Shown here one piece after another: positions 9,641 to 20,661 of a DNA stretch of 38,358 bases; the stretch's first letter is position 1; the number at the start of each line of letters is the position of its first letter. The position numbers and the translations under genes were made by a program. Origin of the DNA: Welwitschia mirabilis (lineage: Eukaryota > Gnetophyta > Gnetopsida > Welwitschiales); the NCBI GenBank assembly GCA_051453625.1, contig JBOZIK010000001.1:270178533-270216890 (forward strand), written 5' to 3'. Below the pieces are notes generated by a model that made no database searches, was not told the DNA's origin, and saw only the letters and a list, made by a program, of their open reading frames with translations.

Positions 9641-10427
9641 GTAGGACATGCTTTTTATTATTTTCTTGATGGGAATAGTGGTTATAATCAAGTTTATATT
9701 GCTAGTTAGAATTAAGCTAAAACTACTTTTACTTTACCTTTTGGAACTTTTGCTTTTAGACACATGTCTTTTGGACTTTGCAATGCTCCTGGTACCTTTT
9801 AATCTATAATGATGGGTATTTTTTCTAACATGTTAGAGGATTAAATAGAAATTTTTATGGATGACTTCTCAATCTATACTGAAAGATTTAAAAAAATCTT
9901 AGAAATGTTAGAGAGAGCCCTTAATGGATTCATTACTAGTGGCCTACATTTGAGTTGGGAAACATGTTTCTTTTTAGTTAATCATGGAATTGTCTTAGGT
10001 CACTACATTTTTGATAAAAAAGTTAGGATGGGCCTTGAAAATATTAGTATCATTAAAAACTTAACTCCTTCAACCAGTGTAAAATAAGTTTAATCCTTCC
10101 TTAGTTATTGTGATTCTTATCATCACTTCATTCAAGATTATGCAAAAAATTTTAAACCCTTTTACTTGTTACTTAAAAAAAATCTAAATTTAAGTGGAAT
10201 AAATCTTATTATCTTAATTTTAATACACTTAAAGATAAAATATCTTTTACTCCTATTATGATGGGACCCAATTGGAATAAAGTTTTTGAATTGTAATGCT
10301 AGTAATATTTCCAGGGTGTGATGCTTGGTTAAAAATATGAAAATGATTTTAAGGTTATATCTTATCATATTAAAACTTTATCTAAAGCTTAATTAATTAT
10401 ACTACTATAGAAAAATAAATCCTAGCT
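9641..10427 (+). pseudogene. pol: Reverse transcriptase C-terminal half and start of RNase H (Athila-like pol)
   Basis: Resumes the RT interrupted at 775: GHAFYYFLDGNSGYNQ, AKTTFTLPFGTFAFRHMSFG, LCNAPGTF, then the catalytic FMDDFS at 9857-9868, LHLSWETCFFLVNHGIVLGH (thumb) and the SVK.V.SFL..C..YHHFIQDYAK block. RNase H begins near 10190 with LKDKISFTPIMMGPNWNKVF and the remains of (Y)HIKTLSKA, but its acidic catalytic residues are obscured by frameshifts. Stops stand for Gln at several sites (ASQNQ-like, TFQ). The segment ends in a 477-N gap. It completes the RT whose first half lies at 407-775. Confidence 0.9.
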
Positions 10428-10904
10428 NNNNNNNNNNNNNNNNNNNNNNNNNNNNNNNNNNNNNNNNNNNNNNNNNNNNNNNNNNNNNNNNNNNNNNNNN
10501 NNNNNNNNNNNNNNNNNNNNNNNNNNNNNNNNNNNNNNNNNNNNNNNNNNNNNNNNNNNNNNNNNNNNNNNNNNNNNNNNNNNNNNNNNNNNNNNNNNNN
10601 NNNNNNNNNNNNNNNNNNNNNNNNNNNNNNNNNNNNNNNNNNNNNNNNNNNNNNNNNNNNNNNNNNNNNNNNNNNNNNNNNNNNNNNNNNNNNNNNNNNN
10701 NNNNNNNNNNNNNNNNNNNNNNNNNNNNNNNNNNNNNNNNNNNNNNNNNNNNNNNNNNNNNNNNNNNNNNNNNNNNNNNNNNNNNNNNNNNNNNNNNNNN
10801 NNNNNNNNNNNNNNNNNNNNNNNNNNNNNNNNNNNNNNNNNNNNNNNNNNNNNNNNNNNNNNNNNNNNNNNNNNNNNNNNNNNNNNNNNNNNNNNNNNNN
10901 NNNN

Positions 10905-12960
10905 CATATATAAATGTTTATACCAATCATGTAGTAATTAGATACCTCATGAATAAGAAATATTCTAGTATTAAATGAATCCTCCTCATGCAAGAATTTA
11001 TTTTGAGCATCATTAATAAAGAAAGAAAGCACAATAGTGTAGCAGATCATTTGTTACATCTTTCTTCCTCTCTTGATGATCTTATGATTAATGATTCTTT
11101 TCTAGATAAATAACTTTTTGCCATCTCTTCTACTCATCCTTCTCCTTGGTATGTGGATATTGTTAATTACCTTATTACTATAAAAATACCACAACATTGG
11201 ACTTATAATCAAAGAAAATCCTTTTTTCATAAAATAGGAAATCATGAATGGATAAATCCAGAAATTTATTATAGGTGTAAAGACCAAATCATGCAAAAAT
11301 GTATGTCTGAATGGGAAAATCTGATATTCTTCATCTTTATCATGGTGATGTTTGTGAAGGTCATTTTAATGAATAGAAACTAGCTATGAAAATCCTTCAC
11401 TTTGGTTTTTATTAGCCTACTCTTTTTTAGGATTATTTTGATTTTGCTAGAACGTGTGATGCTTATCCATGTTATGATAGCCTTATTCATTCTTAATAAA
11501 TGCACCTTTAACCTATTCTTGAATGTGAACTTGTTAATTATTAGGAAATTAATTTTATAGGTTCTATTAAATCATCTTTCAATGATAAGAATTATCTTTT
11601 AATAGTTATAGATTATNNNNNNNNNNNNNNNNNNNNNNNNNNNNNNNNNNNNNNNNNNNNNNNNNNNNNNNNNNNNNNNNNNNNNNNNNNNNNNNNNNNN
11701 NNNNNNNNNNNNNNNNNNNNNNNNNNNNNNNNNNNNNNNNNNNNNNNNNNNNNNNNNNNNNNNNNNNNNNNNNNNNNNNNNNNNNNNNNNNNNNNNNNNN
11801 NNNNNNNNNNNNNNNNNNNNNNNNNNNNNNNNNNNNNNNNNNNNNNNNNNNNNNNNNNNNNNNNNNNNNNNNNNNNNNNNNNNNNNNNNNNNNNNNNNNN
11901 NNNNNNNNNNNNNNNNNNNNNNNNNNNNNNNNNNNNNNNNNNNNNNNNNNNNNNNNNNNNNNNNNNNNNNNNNNNNNNNNNNNNNNNNNNNNNNNNNNNN
12001 NNNNNNNNNNNNNNNNNNNNNNNNNNNNNNNNNNNNNNNNNNNNNNNNNNNNNNNNNNNNNNNNNNNNNNNNNNNNNNNNNNNNNNNNNNNNNTTTATAG
12101 GCTCTATTAAATCATCTTTCAATGATAAGAATTATCTTTTAATAGTTATAGATTACGTTACTAAATGGATTGAAACTATTTCTACTTCTATGAATGATAC
12201 TCAAACTATTTGTAATTTTCTTAGAACTCATATTTTTCAATGTTTTAGTTTTTATAGGATTATTATTAGTGATTAATAACTCATTTTGTTAATTAACTTT
12301 TTAGGAAACTTCTTTTATTCATTGGAATATGACATAGAGTAGCTTGTGTTTATCATCCACAAACTAATGGTCAAGTTGAAAATGCAAATAAAGAAATTAT
12401 AAAAATGCTATAAAAAATTGTCTCTATTGTTAATAAATCTTAGGATTCTAAGCTTAATAATGTTCTTTAGGCTTACCATCGTACTTTTCATAATTCTCTT
12501 GGTTCTTCATCTTATAAGCTTATATATAGAAAATTTTGTATTTTACCTATTAATGTATGTTATAAGTTTTATTATTCTTATCATTAACTTAATCTTGTAG
12601 ATCTTTATGAGAATACTAAACATAGATTACCTTAACTTAATCATCTAAATAAAAAACATACTCATGCTATACATATCAATTAATTCATAAAGCCTAAGCT
12701 AAGTTCAAACATGATAGAAAGTTACTTCATAAAAAGTTTAAACTTGGTCAACTTGTTATTTTATATAATATTAGAGTTTATCTTTTGCATAACAAGTAAA
12801 CTTCTAAATGGTTAGGACTTTATCTTATAGAGAAAGTACATTATAATGGCTCTATTGAGAGTTCTAACTTAAAAACTAAGGAGATTCATAAAGTTAATGG
12901 AAAAAGGTTGAAAATATACAAAAAATCTTTTAATGTAATCTTGAACATAGTAGAATCAAT
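10905..12960 (+). pseudogene. pol: RNase H tail and integrase of the Athila-like pol, with internal gap
   Basis: After the gap, a decayed RNase H tail and linker (ADHLLHLSSSLDDL-like, DSFLDK) lead to SPWYVDIVNYLITIKIPQHW and YRCKDQIMQKCMSE. The zinc finger follows in another frame: LHLYHGDVCEGHF and CDAYPC near 11320-11475, with the first CxxC Cys apparently changed to Tyr. The core has INFIGSIKSS at about 11550 (first catalytic Asp now Asn), DYVTKWIETI, ISD, and VYHPQTNGQVENANKEIIKM with the catalytic Glu near 12380. The C-terminus ends IHKVNGKRLKIYKKSF at about 12883-12930, as in Athila integrases. A 477-N gap (11617-12093) lies in the core and is flanked by the same 63 bases. Several indels and many stops. 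Confidence 0.88.
11554..12156 (+). repeat. 63-bp integrase sequence duplicated around a 477-N gap
   Basis: 11554-11616 and 12094-12156 are the same sequence with one or two differences (TTTATAGGTTCTATTAAATC versus TTTATAGGCTCTATTAAATC). Translated through only one copy, the integrase core is continuous, so the gap probably contains nothing missing from the gene. Confidence 0.65.
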
Positions 12961-13761
12961 TATTTAAGAGGTTTTCTTGAATGATAAGGACTTTCATCCT
13001 ATCATTGTCTGAATTCTGTTTTAGCTTATTCCTTTAGTAGATGTTATGACATCACTTGATCATATATTAAAGTTGACTTATGTATTGCTTTATAAAGTTT
13101 TCATGACTAGTATTTATACTTAGGCATTTTATAGTAATAAGATTAGATTCATCCAATCTTAAGATATTCCCATGTCTATGGACTTCAATTTGAAGGAAAA
13201 TGCCTTAGTTCTTTTAATTCCTTGTTTAATGATATCAGGTCTTTAGTTATTNNNNNNNNNNNNNNNNNNNNNNNNNNNNNNNNNNNNNNNNNNNNNNNNN
13301 NNNNNNNNNNNNNNNNNNNNNNNNNNNNNNNNNNNNNNNNNNNNNNNNNNNNNNNNNNNNNNNNNNNNNNNNNNNNNNNNNNNNNNNNNNNNNATTCATA
13401 AAGTTAATGGACAAAGGTTGAAAATATACAAAAAATCTTTTAATGAAATCTTGAACATAGTAGAAGCAATTATTTAAGAGGTTTTCCTGAATGATAAGGA
13501 CTTTCATCCTATCATTGTCTGAATTCTGTTTTAGCTTATTCCTTTAGTCAATGTTATGACATCACTTGATCATATTTTAAAGTTGACTTATGTGTTGCTT
13601 TATAAAGTTTTCATGACTAGTATTNNNNNNNNNNNNNNNNNNNNNNNNNNNNNNNNNNNNNNNNNNNNNNNNNNNNNNNNNNNNNNNNNNNNNNNNNNNN
13701 NNNNNNNNNNNNNNNNAGTTCTTTTAATTCCTTGTTTAATGATATCAGGTCTTTAGTTATT
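12884..13761 (+). repeat. Direct repeat, offset 510 bp, with gaps (integrase end and 3' flank)
   Basis: 12884-13251 recurs at 13394-13761 with a constant offset of 510 and only scattered substitutions. The second copy lacks 13625-13716 (92 N), which corresponds exactly to 13115-13206 (92 bases) of the first copy, so those Ns hide known sequence. A 142-N gap separates the copies. It could be a true recent tandem duplication or two alleles laid end to end. Confidence 0.75.
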
Positions 13762-15858
13762 TAGATGTGTTCTTTTCTTTCTTTTATCTCACTTATTTAC
13801 CTTCATATTTTTGAGTATGTAATCATGTGGAAATTATTCAAAAAAAAAATGAGTAAGAAAAAATAATGATCATGATCTATTGCATTTGTGCTTAAAACAT
13901 ACATGGTCATCATGATATCCTACCACACTAGGGTAAATGTTTTTAAAAGGATCTTTAGAAGTATTGGTAGCCATGGGAACTCCACTAGGAGGTAAGTTGG
14001 TCATACATCAAGGGTTCTTACTTCTCTAACTATGGCTACACTCCCCTCATTATGAGAAAGTTTTAATAAACTTTAATTCTATGGGATCAATGGTGCTTCT
14101 AATATCATCAAAGGCATTGCTTATTTTCTACACTCTTAGTATTCTTACATGATTACTTTATTTTTGAGGATTTATGCCTGTTTTGATGTATGAGTAGGTG
14201 AGTCCATTTCTAAGCAGTTTTTGATCTTATCATTCATTATTCGAAGTAATTGATATTTGGTGTCATTATAATCACTACCTTTTTGAGTGGAACTTTATAA
14301 AGTTGATACATTTGATCATGCATTTTCACTCATGTGGCTTTATGATATCTTTCAAATAGGTTTTCTAAATTAGAACTTAGGATAAATAAGCTATCTTCTT
14401 CATGTTCCTTATGATCATTTTCATTTTATTTTTCTTTAGTTCTTCAGTTTTTTATTTCAAAGTTGTTTCTATACTTTCTCATCCTTACCTAGGACTTATC
14501 ATTTAGTATTTTCCTTATTGTTATTCATAATGTTTCTTTCAATATCATGTTGATTTTTTTCTTAATTCAATAATAATATTTTATGATTCATGATTTTTTG
14601 AGATTCCCTTTTATCTTTTGGAGTTTGATACTTTTATTTGTTTATTTTTTAGTTTTGGTGCATTTGTTTAATATTTTTTGTTAAGTTTCAACCTAATTAG
14701 TATGTTTTCATTAGCCTAATTTTCATTTTTTTTCCTTTTTTTTAATCCACATAATTTATCAAAACTCTTCATCATTCTCTCTTTTTTGAAATTTTCTAAT
14801 ACATTTTATTACGTTCACGCTGATATCTAAGCCTAACTTTCTTGGCTAATATTTTCATTTTCAAGAACTTTTTTCAACTCTCTATTAGCTACCTAGTCAT
14901 CTAGATGATAAAGAGGATGACACTGAGATTTTTTTTGACAGTTGTCCTAGCACTATCATTTAAATGATGTGACTAAACGATAATATAATAANNNNNNNNN
15001 NNNNNNNNNNNNNNNNNNNNNNNNNNNNNNNNNNNNNNNNNNNNNNNNNNNNNNNNNNNNNNNNNNNNNNNNNNNNNNNNNNNNNNNNNNNNNNNNNNNN
15101 NNNNNNNNNNNNNNNNNNNNNNNNNNNNNNNNNNNNNNNNNNNNNNNNNNNNNNNNNNNNNNNNNNNNNNNNNNNNNNNNNNNNNNNNNNNNNNNNNNNN
15201 NNNNNNNNNNNNNNNNNNNNNNNNNNNNNNNNNNNNNNNNNNNNNNNNNNNNNNNNNNNNNNNNNNNNNNNNNNNNNNNNNNNNNNNNNNNNNNNNNNNN
15301 NNNNNNNNNNNNNNNNNNNNNNNNNNNNNNNNNNNNNNNNNNNNNCCTAGCACTATCATTTAAATGATGTGACTAAATGATAATGTAATAAAATCATGGT
15401 ATTGTTTATTTTTCCTTATTTTTCTTTCATCCTTTATTATTTATACCTATTATCTTAAGAAAAAATATTATCCATGGTCCCTAATAATATGTTATAATTT
15501 GTCCCTGTCAAATTTGCTCATTAGATTCTTAGATTTTTGCAAATTTTTAAAAATGACATATGTTTTTCTCTCCCTTTTTTTTAATTTTTTCTCTTTTTTC
15601 TTAGTATTTCAACATATAATTTCCATTTATATTGTTCAATTTTTCGATTTCTTCAATTAGGAACTTAGGGATCTAATTTTTACTGCATATTTTGAAAGTT
15701 ACAATGAATTGTGCATTTTATGAGATAAAGTTATGTTTTTAACTTTAAAACCATTTTCTCATAAACTATAAGTCAAAATGTAGTGGTCCTTTAGGGTAAA
15801 TTGATTAGTATAATGTGTTCTACATTTTTAGTGGATTAGATTTTTCATTTAAGTACTT
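13762..15858 (+). other. Non-coding region between pol and the downstream frame of the Athila-like element
   Basis: T-rich sequence with stops in every frame; no protein seen. 14946-14991 recurs at 15346-15391 around a 354-N gap. The palindrome TCATCTAGATGA lies near 14898-14909, and ATCATTTAAATGAT at about 14955. Athila elements have a long spacer here, which fits. Confidence 0.4.
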
Positions 15859-17335
15859 TGATTTTTTACCTATTGTAGGGCCCATCTAAGAAACAATTTT
15901 CACACTTTTCACATGTTTCACAATTTTCTTCACATGAATAGGTCATATGTGATGTATTAACATTTTTAAAGGAGGGTAAGACATAGTTTCATAAATTTTT
16001 CACATTTTTACCCAATTTTTGGGTTTTTTTTAAACATCCATGTGATATATTTTAGCTATGATCACTAGATTTCACATGATTCATTATGTATTTATAATTG
16101 ATTAGGCCGCACACACGTAGAGCTAAACATGTTGAGGCTGAGGCTGAAGCTGTTGAGTAGAAGGTAGATCCATTAGTACCATTAGATGTAGAGAGTGCAT
16201 AGCCTATGCATTCCCCACCTTGACACTTGAGGTCTTTCACTATTTAGACTATTGCTATATATGTTGAGAGATGTTTTAGGGATTTTATGAGCCAATTAGA
16301 GCCAAAGGTAGATTAACTTCTCATAGACTTATAGCTCCAATGGATTCTATATGCACAAGTATCATATTATATATCAGAGACCAGAGCATTTTATGATATC
16401 ATGCATATAAATCATTGCCTTGATGCCTATAAACAGTTAGTAGATATGATCATAATCATGTTTTAAGGCCATGAGATAGTAGTCCTCTCAAACCACATTA
16501 TAGTAGTGACAAATATTAGTGGTACTGAGAGTATTCATATATATTCTATTAGTGGGATAGAGGAGCATCATATGTATGATGCAGTATTAGATACACCAAT
16601 AGATTTAATTTTAAATAAGTAGTGTGTTTTAGTGATACAGTTGACTCGTACTTATCGAATTTTGTACAAAGGATTGATTTAAAACATTAGTTCATTCTCT
16701 CATAAAAGTCATGCCATGGTGGCTCATCTATAGATCTTGGCAATACTTAGGTAGGATGAGCAAATGGACTTAAGCATATTTATATGGAGGAGACTAAAGT
16801 TTGTGGTAGAGGCATGATAGTTACAAACTTTTAGATATTCATGCCTCCTATTAAGCGTGTTTATATGCTTCAAGACATCAGATTCCATGGATAAGCAATG
16901 ACTCATTCATATAGACTCTAACTCATTTAAGTACTAGAAGAGGTAGAAAGACCTCAAGTTTAGAGACTTGTGGTTGATACTTTACTACAGTAGATTCAAG
17001 CCCTTCTAATAAAAACCACTAAGACTATCAAAGGCTTTATTAATTAAGGTATTTCAACACTTAAGCAAATGATCTAGACAATTGAGCAAAGGATCCAAAT
17101 AGTTGAGAGAAAAGTCCATCACACTAAGGAGTAGCTTGTGGATGTGTGATAATGTGTCTTGGAAATCGAGCATAATGTGATGATAGATCTTCTAAAGACA
17201 GTGCATGTATACAGAGATGACATGACATGAATGATTATGACATTATTGGAGCAATGTTTCCCTACTGACCCTAATCATTCTTCTTCTCCTACTCCTACAC
17301 TTAAGCCTATCACACATTAGGAGTTCATCATGACA
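15859..17335 (+). pseudogene. Extra reading frame downstream of pol (Athila-type 3' ORF), degenerate
   Basis: Begins near GPSKKQFSHFSHVSQF after an acceptor-like CCTATTGTAG at about 15879. Around 16105-16730 a frame broken only by a few stops reads RRAKHVEAEAEAVE, RDFMSQLEPKVD, WILYAQVSYYISETRAF, HCLDAYKQLVDMIIIMF, GIEEHHMYDAVLDTPIDLIL and LTRTYRILYKGLI. From about 16740 another frame takes over with ANGLKHIYMEETKVCGRGM, KRVYMLQDIRFHG, then a Gln-rich coiled-coil-like tail (TLKQMI.TIEQRIQIVERK, HHTKE) ending near SPTPTLKPITH. Athila elements carry an additional ORF at this place, sometimes called env-like. The function is unknown and I see no membrane segment. Most stops are TAG/TAA at likely Gln codons. 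Confidence 0.5.
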
Positions 17336-18893
17336 TGATAAGAAGAGTGAATTTTGATTGTATTTTGGTATCTTCCCCTCCATATATTATACCAAACTCA
17401 TGTATGTGTATGTATGTATGTATATACACATACATCTTATTTTAAGCATCAACATGGTATACATTTTTTGAATTTCATGCATAGTTTTTTATTACATATT
17501 ATTTTTACACTTCATGATGAGGACTACTTGTATTACCCATAATTATTTTCTTTATCTACTGTACATTTCTATAGGGGTCTATTGATTATTATCATATTTA
17601 ATGATTATATTTTTTAAATCTTTTGTCACAAGGTTCTATTTTTAAGAATATTTTTTCAGCCTATCATACCCCATATCATTTAGTTAACCACTAGGATGAT
17701 AGCATGACTAGTGCACTACATTGGTGAAACATTTAATTATCTATTTTTGACAATTTCATTTACATTTCTAAGATTTTTAAAATTATTTCAGAGATTATTT
17801 TAGAATTCCTTAGTTGTTTTATCGATACTTAACTTGGCCCATAATCATGATTATCTATCTGGTTTTGTTAGGGACTGACAAGGCTAAGTGGAGGACTATG
17901 TACAGTACCAACTTGTATATATTTTATAGGATATTTTAAGTAGTTTTATAGGACNNNNNNNNNNNNNNNNNNNNNNNNNNNNNNNNNNNNNNNNNNNNNN
18001 NNNNNNNNNNNNNNNNNNNNNNNNNNNNNNNNNNNNNNNNNNNNNNNNNNNNNNNNNNNNNNNNNNNNNNNNNNNNNNNNNNNNNNNNNNNNNNNNNNNN
18101 NNNNNNNNNNNNNNNNNNNNNNNNNNNNNNNNNNNNNNNNNNNNNNNNNNNNNNNNNNNNNNNNNNTTTTGACAATTCCATTTACATTTCTAAGATTTTT
18201 AAAATTCTTTTAGAGATTATTTTAGAATTCCTTAGTTGTTTTATCGATAGTTAACTTGGCTCATAATCATGGTTATATCTGGTTTTGTTAGGGACTGACA
18301 AGGCTAAGTGGAGGACTATGTACATTACCAACTTGTATATATTTGACAGGATATTTTAAGTAGTTTAATAGGACATTAAATAGGTTTATGCTGAATTTTG
18401 ACAATAATGAAGAGCTTAGAAAAATGACACAAAAACATGCGATCTATATTAAATTTTATAGCTTTTAAAGTAATTTAAAATATTTCTTATCTAAAACAAA
18501 ATCTTGCAAATAATAAGGCTAATGTAATACATTAATAACTATACAAAATCCTATTGTCCACCTCATCATCTAGATGATTATATAGATGATAAAAAACTTA
18601 AGCAAAAGAGAATGCTAACTAGAATCAATTTGACAACTGATGTGGAAACTGTATAAGGTGGCATTGACTCTTATATCATCTAGATGACTAGAAATATGAC
18701 ATCAAAAAAAGATGCTTCAAACTTCATCAGACTTTGACCATTTGTCTCATACTTTCTTGTGTAGTTATTAGGGATGTTCACATGCCTATTAGTCTTCTTT
18801 GTTTTTAGAGTTTATTTTACAAATAAATATCTTCTCTACTCTCAACTCCTTTTTGTCTTTATTTGCATTGAAAATTCTTATGATAAGAGATCA
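17336..18893 (+). other. LTR-like non-coding DNA before a primer binding site
   Basis: No coding frame. It includes a short (ATGT)n tract at 17399-17434, the duplicated block around the 212-N gap, and palindromes ATCATCTAGATGAT at 18564-18577 and ATCATCTAGATGA at about 18675. The last bases before the primer site read AAGAGATCA, so an LTR could end at 18893 (CA). Its left end and whether part of it is the Athila 3' LTR cannot be decided. Confidence 0.35.
17745..18376 (+). repeat. 210-bp sequence duplicated around a 212-N gap
   Basis: 17745-17954 and 18167-18376 are near-identical (TTTTGACAATTTCATTTACA versus TTTTGACAATTCCATTTACA), with a few substitutions and a short indel at ATCTATCTGG/ATATCTGG. 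Either a real tandem duplication or two alleles. Confidence 0.7.
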
Positions 18894-18895
18894 AA

Positions 18896-18911
18896 TGATA
18901 CAGAGCTATCC
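18896..18911 (+). other. Candidate primer binding site (initiator tRNA-Met type)
   Basis: TGATACAGAGCTATCC resembles TGGTATCAGAGC plus flank, with one G-to-A change and one missing T. It lies 2 bases after CA, where an LTR would end. Short and imperfect, so tentative. Confidence 0.4.
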
Positions 18912-18945
18912 ATTATTATTACAAAGAGATGTCTTCCTTAGTGCT

Positions 18946-20161
18946 AGGCTATGAATTCTTCATTAAGATATTGCTACTTTGTAACACGAATGTTAGTTTG
19001 AGTATGATCAAAACTATGTTTTTCTTTACATATATTTATTGTGTGCATCTTCCTTATAGTTTATATCACCTCTCATTCTGTGACAGCTTCTTTAGTGATA
19101 TAGATCATGAGGGAAGTCTTTATTAAGATTGACATTATTAGTTTAGGTACATTATAGTTCCTTTTCTAGATTAACTTTGCATTGTTTTCATATTGTGTTT
19201 GATGTACCTCATAGCTTGGTTTGATCGCAATCTAGTAACAACTTTTTTTAATTGATAATAGGCTAATCTAATAATTGAATAAAATTTGCACTTAGTTTAG
19301 ACTTATATTTCATTTGCATAAGTGTGTTTGCATTGTTATTTCTGCATTGTTATTTATTTCTACTTTAAGGATACAAATTGTTTCATTTCTGAAATTAATT
19401 CTCTTTCTTATCATCTATGTTTTCAATGAGAATATGACATTTGGGTCACTTCCATGTATATAAGTATGTTATGTTATGCAAAATCTATATTTATTTATGA
19501 ATAACAGAATCTGCTAAAGAACATAAAATTTGCACAAATATGCACTACAATAGGCTATGTCTCCTTTATTAAGGAGTTGCTACTTTATAATAGAATTTTG
19601 ATTTTACTTTTAATGAAAATACATTTTTAGTTTTATTCATATTCATGTGCATGTCCTCTAAGGTTTATGTTGCTTATGATTCTGTAATAGCTTCATTTGT
19701 GATATAGATCATTAAGGACAATCTTTGTCCAGGTTAAAATCATCAATTTAGGATCTTACATTACATTTCATATTCATAGATTAAGCATTACATGTTTTTT
19801 ATATTCTATTTGTCATACTTGATAGCTTAGGTTGATAGGATTAGTATCTACTTCTTTGATGGGTCTAGGTTATGCATGGTCCATCTTAGCGATAGAGATC
19901 TGGTAGTTAAATAGATGTTGGATTTATAGTAGAGTGCATTCCCACATTTGCATTGTGTATTTACTTTTCTTGCATTACTAGTTTTTATTTTAAACCTTTA
20001 CTTCATGAAAAGTAATTATTTTTCTTCTCACCTAGTTCCTTTAATGGATTACAACATTCGGGTCCATTCCTATTTATATTAGTGTGTTGTATTTGTACAT
20101 ATATTTGTGATTAACAGGATTCGATAAAGAACATAATGTTTGCATAAATATGCACCACAAA
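18946..20161 (+). repeat. Tandem direct duplication, two units of about 606 and 610 bp
   Basis: Unit 1 is 18946-19551, unit 2 is 19552-20161. Paired landmarks: AGGCTATGAATTCTTCATTA / AGGCTATGTCTCCTTTATTA; TTCTGTGACAGCTTC / TTCTGTAATAGCTTC; GTGATATAGATCAT in both; AAAGAACATAAAATTTGCAC / AAAGAACATAATGTTTGCAT; ATATGCACTACAA / ATATGCACCACAA. Identity is perhaps 65-75 % by eye, so the duplication is old. It lies in the leader between the primer site and gag. No protein is encoded. Confidence 0.8.
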
Positions 20162-20288
20162 ATTCATCAATACTAATTATGGATCACTTAATATTTTAAA
20201 GTCACATTATGTTTGCTCACTTTTATTAGTATTTGGTATTTTAAAACAACTAGATAATAGTTTCAGTGAGAGTACTAGGTGGATCATT

Positions 20289-20311
20289 AAGGGGGGAAAA
20301 GAGGAGAAAGG
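20289..20311 (+). other. Polypurine tract
   Basis: A 23-base all-purine run, AAGGGGGG then AAAAGAGGAGAAAGG. It could be a remnant polypurine tract (plus-strand primer) of an LTR element, but no LTR start TG follows directly, so its element is unknown. Confidence 0.35.
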
Positions 20312-20439
20312 TAGATCCAAGCATTAAATTTAGCATTAAAAAAAATTCCATTAACAGTGTGACACCAGAAGGAGGACATGAAACTAAACTATTCAACAAT
20401 ATTGCAACATCAAAACCAAGCTTAATTCCCTTAGTTAAA

Positions 20440-20660
20440 CTATAAAATCTAGTTAAAATTTAGTTAAACTAGCAAGATTGGTTAAACTTAGTCAAAAATA
20501 CTAAAAAAATAGTTAATCAAAATTATCAAACCTAGTCAAAATTAGTCCATCAAAACCATTAAATAATCAAAAGTTAAGTTTAGTTAAATTTAGTCAAGAT
20601 TTGTTAAATATTTGAAATTAGTAAAATTTAGTCAAACTTATTTAAATTACATTGTTAAAA
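20440..20660 (+). repeat. Degenerate short repeat, TTAGTTAAA / TTAGTCAAA type
   Basis: About a dozen imperfect copies of a 9-12-bp unit: CTAGTTAAAATTTAGTTAAA, TTGGTTAAACTTAGTCAAAA, CCTAGTCAAAATTAGTCC, GTTTAGTTAAATTTAGTCAA and so on. The AGTC/AGTT alternation differs by C-to-T changes. No coding sense. Confidence 0.6.
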
Positions 20661-20661
20661 T

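Larger units (their letters stand above)
1..17335 (+). mobile_element. Athila-lineage Ty3/gypsy LTR retrotransposon, decayed, left end outside window, split by an insertion
   Basis: Seen: reverse transcriptase, RNase H and integrase segments follow in the usual Ty3/gypsy order on the + strand, and a further long degenerate reading frame lies after integrase. The phrases SVK.V.SFL after the RT, APIM-like FTPIMMGPNW in RNase H, PWYVDIVNYL before the zinc finger and KVNGKRLK at the integrase end are typical of the Athila lineage. The element is interrupted at 776-9634 by foreign DNA, with RT sequence continuing on both sides. The left LTR, gag and protease would lie left of the window. The right boundary is not defined; the coding-like part ends near 17335. 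All frames carry stops, so it cannot make protein. Confidence 0.85.

Noticed and set aside
10397-12122. Long open frames on the minus strand across 10428-10904 and 11617-12093
   Set aside because: They consist of N and are open only because of the gaps.
16052-16240. 62-codon minus-strand frame with Ser/Thr repeats
   Set aside because: Antisense of the EAEAEAVE-coding stretch of the Athila 3' frame.
20440-20660. CRISPR-like regular repeats
   Set aside because: Units are short, degenerate and unspaced; a slippage-type minisatellite in plant DNA.
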